A stretch of DNA of 64,000 nucleotides from Chitinophaga sp. HK235 (lineage in GTDB: Bacteria > Bacteroidota > Bacteroidia > Chitinophagales > Chitinophagaceae). The position numbers and the translations under genes were made by a program. The number at the start of each line of letters is the position of its first letter. Position 1 is the stretch's first letter. Positions 1-6,367 of this stretch are shown here, one piece after another. The notes beneath the pieces are model-generated. The model searched no databases. It was not told the DNA's origin and saw only the letters and a program-made list of their open reading frames with translations. The stretch covers positions 558,001 to 622,000 of the forward strand of contig NZ_CP073766.1 in NCBI RefSeq assembly GCF_018255755.1. The letters are read 5' to 3'.

Positions 1-2621
1 TGCAGGAGCGGGTGATGGTAAAAACCGAACTCAATTATCCGATGCTGGAAGATCTGTACATCGTTGCCTATAACAACGAAGCAGTCAAAAACGCCATCGT
101 CGGCTTTTTAGCATACATGCCTTTCCGTCCCAGTTATTTCCAGCATATGCGGCATATGTTCAAACAGGCCGAACTGAGAAATGACCAGGGTATTGTAGGC
201 ACCATGGCTATACGCTTTGAACGGGAAGCACCGATGTTTAATCACCCGGGCAAAAGACTGGACTATGATGGTAATGAATATCATCCCAACGTCTATATTC
301 CTGAACTGCAGGAATACATGAAGGTGATCAAAGAACTGAAGAAACCCGCTTCCAGGCTCGCTTATTCCAACAAAACCAGGAACTACCTGAAACGCAGGGT
401 GCTCCGTAATCTGCGCGCTATGGGTGCCGGTGGTGATATGGAATATGTACGACTGGCAACCGCACTGCTGTTGCAGTATGAAGAAGGAAGAGATGCTACG
501 AAGGAATACCAGACACGCCAGTACTCCTGGATCAATGGCAGGTATACTTCCTGGTACAGACAATTTCCTGCCAACTCCCGCGCTGTATTCCTGAATTATA
601 TTCTCCGGGGCAACAAGCCTGATCTGAAGCTGGATACCAACGGCACTGTATGGTATTTTGAAGAACCCAGAGATGCTAATGGTCCGACACGCGAAGCAGC
701 CTCTCTGCGCGAACATCCGGATGCAGTGAAGGAAGCAGAAAAAGGTAATCTCCTCAAAAAGCTGTTCAACTGGCTGGGAGGGGAGAAGCAGACACCATCT
801 GCCAGCGCAGTGCCACCGGAATACAAACCAATGTCGGCATCTGCACAACCGGTTAGTGATATACCTTACCTGGAGCTGTGGAACAAAATGCCTCAGGCCT
901 TTGTGCAACTGCTCGTATCCGGCAGGATGGAAGCCGTACATCTGTTTGCGATTGAGCAACTAAAAGCACATCCCGATTACAAAGACCTGAAAGATAAGAT
1001 GGATGAGAAAGTGATCTACAACTTCCTCATCAGTCCATTTAAAATACCTGCATTATTCGGCCTCGAACTGGCCAAAGACAAATACAATCCTTCCAATCTC
1101 TCTTTCTTCCTGCTGTACGCTCTCACAATGAGTCCGCTGGAAGAGGCCAGAGCACAAAGTTTGGAATGGATCTCCCAACACAAGGCTGCCTGCTTTGGTG
1201 ATGCCGATTTCCTGATGCGTATGATGTTCAACCCATACCTGGACATCCGCAACTATGTGCGCCAGCATTTAACGGCCGATCATCTCCCGATAGATAAGGC
1301 CCGTGTACTGGTAGGAAAGTCGGTAGCTGCTTTACTGGCATCTAAAAATCCTTCTCCTGAGGTAAACGACAACCTTAACGATGGATGTCTGATCCTGGAA
1401 CACTTCTGCGCCGGTGCTCTGCGCGAAGTAGAAATGCAGGTGATCGCAGACCTGATGCAGACCGGTGTACCGGCCAATCAGGCTTTTGCAGCACGATTGC
1501 TGATACAGAAACAAGGGCAGATGGATTTCCGCGAAGTATCAGACGAACTGCTCACCAACCTCGTCACCAACGACTACGCGCCGGTTAGAATGGCCGGTGT
1601 GTCAGTGCTTGGCGTGATGCCGGAAGATGAGTTGCTGAAAAGACCGGAGCTGCTGCTCCAGATGGTACTGGCTACGCATGCGGATGTACGAAAAGAGATA
1701 CGCGCATTAATTAAACTGCTTGTTCAGAAAGATAACCGACTGGCGATATATCTCGTCAATGAGCTGGTGCCCCGCCTGATGCGTAAGGAGCCAGTAGAAG
1801 GTATACACCAGGATATCGCAAATATTCTGAGTAACGAACTGGTAGAGCATCTGCAGGATGTAGATACGGCTACGGCTCTACGTTTGTTGTATTCCAACTA
1901 CCGTTCCGCCCAGGAATTCGGTGTAGTAGTATTGTATAAATATATTCCTGCTGAAGCACTCACCGTAAAACAGGTGATCGCTGCAGGCAGCCATGAATTG
2001 CTGGCTGTCAGACAATGGTGCTGGTCTTTCTTTAATACCAACGCTGCGCGTATGCGCTACGAGCGCGAGGCTGCTATTGGTTTACTGGATGCCAAATGGG
2101 ATGATACAAGACTGTTTGCACAGGAGTTTTTCCGTACACAGTTCACTGACAACGACTGGACACCGGAAACGCTGGTAGCAGTAGCTGATAGCGTACGCCC
2201 GGATATCCAGGCCTTCGGTCGCGAAATGCTGATGCGTTTCTTCCGTGATGCCGACGGTCCTTCTTATCTGTTGAAGCTGAGCCAGCATCCGAGCGTTGCC
2301 ATGCAGATATTTGCTACCAACTATCTGGAAGGTTATGCCGCTGGTAATCTGGAATATCTCCGGAGTATGGAACATTATTTCCGTTCTGTGTTAAGCCGTG
2401 TCAACAAAGCCCGTGTGGCCAAGGAGCGTATTTTTAATCTGCTGGAAAAAGAAGCGTTGAAGTCGGCTGATGCTGCTACCTATGTAGGAGAGATCATCGC
2501 CCACATCTCTGCAACAGTGTCCATTGCAGATAAAGCCCGCTGCATACAGATCATGCGGAATATCCAGCAACAGTTCGAACTTTCATTGCCTATCACGTTA
2601 GTGCCTGCCGCCATCCGGTAG
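1..2621 (+). CDS. Retron-associated ARM/HEAT-like helical-repeat protein (possibly 5'-partial)
   Basis: This large, mostly alpha-helical protein of at least 868 residues carries degenerate armadillo/HEAT-type repeats, clearest from about residue 400 to the end (helix pairs around 'VTNDYAPVRMAGVSVLG' and 'ATHADVRKEIRALIKLL'). A Trp/Tyr-rich segment lies near residues 170-220 and a Ser/Pro/Ala linker near 260-285. There is no signal peptide or membrane segment, so it should be cytoplasmic. It sits 25 bp upstream of the WHSWIM gene on the same strand and is probably co-transcribed with it. With the SWIM protein, the structured RNA and the reverse transcriptase it matches the retron type XIII gene set, in which an ARM protein is an accessory or effector of unknown activity. 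The reading frame is open through the left edge. A GTG at 12 and an ATG at 15 (AGGAG six bases before it) are possible starts, but the protein may begin outside the window. Confidence 0.75.
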   Translation, partial: QERVMVKTELNYPMLEDLYIVAYNNEAVKNAIVGFLAYMPFRPSYFQHMRHMFKQAELRNDQGIVGTMAIRFEREAPMFNHPGKRLDYDGNEYHPNVYIPELQEYMKVIKELKKPASRLAYSNKTRNYLKRRVLRNLRAMGAGGDMEYVRLATALLLQYEEGRDATKEYQTRQYSWINGRYTSWYRQFPANSRAVFLNYILRGNKPDLKLDTNGTVWYFEEPRDANGPTREAASLREHPDAVKEAEKGNLLKKLFNWLGGEKQTPSASAVPPEYKPMSASAQPVSDIPYLELWNKMPQAFVQLLVSGRMEAVHLFAIEQLKAHPDYKDLKDKMDEKVIYNFLISPFKIPALFGLELAKDKYNPSNLSFFLLYALTMSPLEEARAQSLEWISQHKAACFGDADFLMRMMFNPYLDIRNYVRQHLTADHLPIDKARVLVGKSVAALLASKNPSPEVNDNLNDGCLILEHFCAGALREVEMQVIADLMQTGVPANQAFAARLLIQKQGQMDFREVSDELLTNLVTNDYAPVRMAGVSVLGVMPEDELLKRPELLLQMVLATHADVRKEIRALIKLLVQKDNRLAIYLVNELVPRLMRKEPVEGIHQDIANILSNELVEHLQDVDTATALRLLYSNYRSAQEFGVVVLYKYIPAEALTVKQVIAAGSHELLAVRQWCWSFFNTNAARMRYEREAAIGLLDAKWDDTRLFAQEFFRTQFTDNDWTPETLVAVADSVRPDIQAFGREMLMRFFRDADGPSYLLKLSQHPSVAMQIFATNYLEGYAAGNLEYLRSMEHYFRSVLSRVNKARVAKERIFNLLEKEALKSADAATYVGEIIAHISATVSIADKARCIQIMRNIQQQFELSLPITLVPAAIR

Positions 2622-2646
2622 GAATGCCAGCTTTTAATCAAAGAGT

Positions 2647-4299
2647 ATGTTATTTAATTACAGATATAGCGGTAACTCCCAGGTGTATAGCAATGCTACA
2701 TCTGCCGGCATATCCTTCGCGCCGGACACCCATCGTGACCCGACTTTTTTTGTAGGTAAACTCCATAAAAAAATCGCTTTCCGCGAAGCCATATCCGCCC
2801 TGCATGATGTAGTGGTGTCTGACCTCCGTTTTAAACCCAAAGACAAAACTGCCTATAAGGAATGGGCCGCCCAGCAGGAATCTGTTTGGCTGGCGGAGTA
2901 CATGAACGGTTATGACCGGGCCGCGGCAGACAAAAAAATAGAGTCTATCTCCGACGAGCTGAAAAGAGTGAATGAGGAGAAAGACAAAGTGATGGGTCCC
3001 TTCTATAAGGCCAGAAAACAATACTTCGACTTCCTCTATCAGAAAGACCGGGATGCCTGGTTTGTACTGGACCCTGTAATCACGGTACATCCGGATGAAA
3101 TGTTCTTCGAATGTTTTAGTCAGGATGAATCTACCTATGGTAAACTGAGCGCCAGTTACAATGTGTTTAAAGAGGTAAATGAATTTGAATGCGGTACTAC
3201 CAACATCGATTATTCTGCCGCATTGTACAACGAATTCCAGAAGATCCGTGACTATAAGGAAACAGATTTTAAAGTAGATCCGGGAGGCTTCCAGGTACAG
3301 ACTTCGCAGGAAGAACTGTACCACGAAGTAAAGATCGACCTGCCGGACAGCTGGGTGAGAGGCTTTTTACAGGTAAGTTCAGCCATGACGCTGCCTGCGG
3401 CTACCTTCGATCTGCATCCGATGGATGTATACAATTTCTGTCTCTGGCTGCGCCGCTTCAAGGAAAAAACAGGACCTCGCTCCATCCGTTTTAAACTGGA
3501 GCCGGGCAAGCCTGTCAGAGCTGTATTTGAGCCCTGGAATCATGAAATCGTTTGTGCGAGATCGATATACAAAGGAGGACAAAGCAGGGAGATCAGAATA
3601 TGGGGTAGAAGGAGATTGCTGATTCTGGAGCGATTGATACCTATTGCTAAAAAATTCACGGTACATCTTACCGGCAATGGGCTGCCATCCTTCTATGTAG
3701 CCGATCTGGGAGATATGCAGTTTACACTCGGTCTTTCAGGATGGACAGCCAACGACTGGTCCCGGGCAGGACAGTTCGATCTCATGGCACCCCGTGCAAT
3801 CGTAGATGACAGCGCCAAGCTGAAAGTGTTTGCAGACCTGCGTACCCGCTGGATGGCCAAACCGGAAACCATTGCAACAGCTACCGGGCTGGATAAAGCC
3901 ACTGTGCTGGGTGCACTGGGAATCTATACACAGGCCGGCAAAGTGATCTTTGATCTGCATACCGGCATGTATCGCCTGCGGGAGCTGAGTCGTGAACCAC
4001 TGCCATTGGAATCACTGCGTTTTGCCAATCCGCTGGAAGCTGAAGCATCCCAGCTGGTACAGGAGAAAAGAGTTACGCTTACTGAACAGGATATACCGGG
4101 AGTAGGTTTACAGCTGAAAGGCAATGTAAAAGGTGCACAGCGTGTATACCATCCCGTTATAGTGATCGATAAGGATGAAAGACTAAGCGAAGCACACTGT
4201 GATTGTAATTTTTATAATACCAATAAGTTGTACAAAGGGCCGTGCGAACACATGCTGGCACTGCGTATGACGCATGCTGAAAATATTTCTGCAGAATAA
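2647..4299 (+). CDS. Retron-associated winged-helix + SWIM zinc-finger protein (WHSWIM)
   Basis: This 550-residue cytoplasmic protein ends in a SWIM zinc finger. The CxC...CxH ligands are Cys518, Cys520, Cys533 and His535, and SWIM domains are known to bind nucleic acid or protein. A likely winged-helix module precedes it at about residues 390-450 (segment around 'PETIATATGLDKATVLGAL'). The N-terminal part (about 70-140) is charged and helical and may form a coiled coil. The gene follows the ARM-like gene by 25 bp and is followed by the retron RNA, then the reverse transcriptase. That neighbourhood, more than the fold alone, identifies it as the WHSWIM component of a type XIII retron. Its biochemical role is not known to me; DNA binding or sensing of the msDNA complex is inference. 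Confidence 0.82.
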   Translation: MLFNYRYSGNSQVYSNATSAGISFAPDTHRDPTFFVGKLHKKIAFREAISALHDVVVSDLRFKPKDKTAYKEWAAQQESVWLAEYMNGYDRAAADKKIESISDELKRVNEEKDKVMGPFYKARKQYFDFLYQKDRDAWFVLDPVITVHPDEMFFECFSQDESTYGKLSASYNVFKEVNEFECGTTNIDYSAALYNEFQKIRDYKETDFKVDPGGFQVQTSQEELYHEVKIDLPDSWVRGFLQVSSAMTLPAATFDLHPMDVYNFCLWLRRFKEKTGPRSIRFKLEPGKPVRAVFEPWNHEIVCARSIYKGGQSREIRIWGRRRLLILERLIPIAKKFTVHLTGNGLPSFYVADLGDMQFTLGLSGWTANDWSRAGQFDLMAPRAIVDDSAKLKVFADLRTRWMAKPETIATATGLDKATVLGALGIYTQAGKVIFDLHTGMYRLRELSREPLPLESLRFANPLEAEASQLVQEKRVTLTEQDIPGVGLQLKGNVKGAQRVYHPVIVIDKDERLSEAHCDCNFYNTNKLYKGPCEHMLALRMTHAENISAE

Positions 4300-4323
4300 A
4301 TTTTATTTTTCAGAATTATTTTC

Positions 4324-4330
4324 TAACTTG
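4324..4330 (+). promoter_or_regulatory. Possible promoter -7 element for the retron RNA
   Basis: TAACTTG resembles the Bacteroidota -7 element (TAnnTTTG) imperfectly. It lies about 20-25 bases before the first base of the predicted RNA stem and just after the WHSWIM stop codon. No clear -33 TTG is visible, so this is weak. Confidence 0.3.
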
Positions 4331-4349
4331 CCTGCTCGTTAATAAACAA

Positions 4350-4595
4350 AGATCTTTGTAAAGAGGAATTGATTGCACTTGCGCCCGTAAAAGGGACGAA
4401 TGATGTTTCGTCATTCAGGTATTTTGACTATACATGCTTCACTAAATGCAATCTTTACTTTGGGAGGGGCGTACCTAGTGCGAATTTACGGTACGAGCCC
4501 CGGGGGCTGAAATTCACACTAGGTACGCCCCTCCCTGGAGTTGATTGATTTAGTCAATGGCTTGCACGAAGGCCTCTTCCTCTTTACAAAAATTT
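4350..4595 (+). ncRNA. Retron non-coding RNA (msr-msd), template for msDNA
   Basis: This 246-nt region between the WHSWIM and reverse-transcriptase genes has retron RNA architecture. The flanking a1/a2 repeat is exact over 14 bp (4355-4368 TTTGTAAAGAGGAA with 4577-4590) and extends to about 19 bp with one mismatch (4350-4368/4577-4595). The msr part has a small hairpin (4395-4400/4407-4412). The msd part starts with a 12-bp stem with one bulged G (4441-4453/4543-4554). It then forms a perfect 19-bp stem (4462-4480/4517-4535), a 1x1 mismatch and 6 more pairs (4482-4487/4510-4515), with a GC-rich tip. The retron RT would reverse-transcribe the msd, primed from the 2'-OH of a guanosine just after a1. 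That G is not identified here; candidates lie at 4371-4384. TTGCAC occurs as a direct repeat at 4373-4378 and 4562-4567. The ends are approximate. Confidence 0.88.
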
Positions 4596-4701
4596 GTTTT
4601 CTTCCGCGTCAGGCATGGCTATCGCAGCCACTTCAAGCCGGACCAATCACACTCCCGCTTTAGCTGCTTAACATTCATTTTAAAAGTAAACCGCCAACAT
4701 T

Positions 4702-6279
4702 ATGGCCGAAGGCTTAACCCGTCAACAGCTGTACGACAGGATACGTGCATCCTCCAAAGAGGAATACATATTGGAAGAAATGACCCGTCTGGGTTTCTGG
4801 GCACAAAACTCGTCCCAGCCATCCCTACCGGAAACGCTTATACGTAAAGAAGGTGAGCTACGCCGCGAATTGAATGAGTTGCTGGCAGAAAAACAAAAAT
4901 ACCGCAACAAGGAAAAAATGCTGGCGGACATGCGCAAGGAACGCATGGCCAAAGCCAAACAGAAACGCGCGGAAACAAAGAAACGCAACGAAGAGAAAAG
5001 AATAGCCCGCGCTGCCGAATGGGCGGAAAAAAAACAACAGGATATTCTGTACCTGGGTGAAGAAGTGTCTGCCGGACTGAATAAAGTAACACCCGATGAA
5101 GCACAGCTGACCAAATTCGGATTACCGGTATTCAAAGATGCTACTGCACTGGCTAATGCGATGGGCATCACACTGGGCAAACTGCGCTTTCTCGCCTTCA
5201 ACCGTAAAGTGGCCAACAGTAGCCATTACCAACGCTTTCAGATCCCTAAAAAGTCCGGCGGTACCCGTGTGATCTCTGCACCCATGCCACAACTGAAAGC
5301 CGCACAACACTGGATACTGGAGAATATACTCTATAAGATAAAAAACAGCGATGCCGCACATGGTTTCGTTCCGGGCAAGTCTATTGTCACCAATGCTGCT
5401 CCGCACATAGGTCAGGACATTGTGATCAATATTGACCTGCGTGACTTTTTCCCTTCTATCCCTTACAAAAGAGTAAAAGGATTGTTCTGCAAACTGGGTT
5501 ATGCCGAGCAGGTGGCTTCCATCCTGGGACTTATCTGTACAGAACCCGAAGTAGATGAAATCCTGCTCGACAACCGCAGGTATTATGTGGCTAAAACAGA
5601 ACGTCATCTCCCGCAGGGAGCGCCCACCAGCCCGGCCATCACCAATCTCATCTGCTTCAAACTGGACCGCCGCTTTGAAGGTCTGGCAGCGAAATACGGT
5701 TACGCCTATACGCGATATGCCGATGATATGACCTTCTCCGCAAAAGCAGCTGTTGCAGACAAAGCCGGACAGGTATTATGGGCTATCAAACAGGTGGTGA
5801 AAGAAGAAGGTTTCACCATCCATCCTGATAAGCTGAAAGTAATGCGCAAAGGGGATAAGCGGGAAGTGACCGGAATTGTGGTCAATGAAAAGCTCAGCCT
5901 CGACAGAGAAACCTTACGCCGTTTCCGCGCATTGCTGCACCAGATCTCCAAAACAGGTCTGGCGGGCAAAAGCTGGGGCAAAGGCAAAAATATCATCAGC
6001 AGTATAGAAGGGTACGCCAACTACGTATATATGGTAAAGCCGGAACAGGGTGCCAAACTGAAAGCTACACTCACAGCGCTGCTGCAAAGAGAGGATATCG
6101 AAGCCCAGGCCCGCAGCCTGTGGACAGGTGAACAGGTACCTGCGCAACAACAAGCCAGTCCTGCCTCCCAGACTGATACTACAAAAACAACAGATACTAC
6201 AGCAACCACCCAGGCTCCGCCTGCCAGCAATCCTTCATCATCGGCTAAAACAGAAAAGCCATGGTGGGATATCCTGTAG
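4702..6279 (+). CDS. Retron reverse transcriptase
   Basis: This 525-residue RT copies the msd part of the upstream RNA into msDNA. Visible signatures are palm motif A with Asp245 (NIDLRDFF), the retron-specific NAxxH (Asn231-His235), LPQGAPTSP (303-311), the catalytic YADD (339-342) and the retron-specific VTG (389-391). A fingers/RT0-like segment around 'SGGTRVISAP' lies near 185-194. Two parts exceed the usual retron RT of about 300-350 residues. The first 115 residues include a Lys/Glu/Arg-rich coiled coil (about 50-112). The last 50 residues are a Gln/Thr/Ser/Pro linker ending in WWDIL. The ATG at 4702 lies about 107 bases after the RNA's a2 repeat, the normal retron order. With the two upstream genes it forms a putative type XIII anti-phage system. 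A perfect terminator follows. Confidence 0.95.
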   Translation: MAEGLTRQQLYDRIRASSKEEYILEEMTRLGFWAQNSSQPSLPETLIRKEGELRRELNELLAEKQKYRNKEKMLADMRKERMAKAKQKRAETKKRNEEKRIARAAEWAEKKQQDILYLGEEVSAGLNKVTPDEAQLTKFGLPVFKDATALANAMGITLGKLRFLAFNRKVANSSHYQRFQIPKKSGGTRVISAPMPQLKAAQHWILENILYKIKNSDAAHGFVPGKSIVTNAAPHIGQDIVINIDLRDFFPSIPYKRVKGLFCKLGYAEQVASILGLICTEPEVDEILLDNRRYYVAKTERHLPQGAPTSPAITNLICFKLDRRFEGLAAKYGYAYTRYADDMTFSAKAAVADKAGQVLWAIKQVVKEEGFTIHPDKLKVMRKGDKREVTGIVVNEKLSLDRETLRRFRALLHQISKTGLAGKSWGKGKNIISSIEGYANYVYMVKPEQGAKLKATLTALLQREDIEAQARSLWTGEQVPAQQQASPASQTDTTKTTDTTATTQAPPASNPSSSAKTEKPWWDIL

Positions 6280-6298
6280 CTCATCACACATCTTCATA

Positions 6299-6347
6299 AA
6301 AAGAGAAAGACCTGCGCAAAACATGTTCGCGCAGGTCTTTCTCTTTT
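6299..6347. terminator. Bidirectional terminator between the retron and a TonB-dependent receptor gene
   Basis: A perfect 19-bp inverted repeat (6299-6317 with 6329-6347), rich in GC at the tip (CCTGCGC) and ending in T-runs on both strands, lies between convergent genes and can end transcription of both. Confidence 0.88.
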
Positions 6348-6367
6348 ATATTTGTTATACAGTTGTA

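Noticed and set aside
4557..4847. ORF of 96 codons overlapping the end of the retron RNA
   Set aside because: It covers the a2 repeat and the 5' end of the RT gene in another frame and has no protein-like features.
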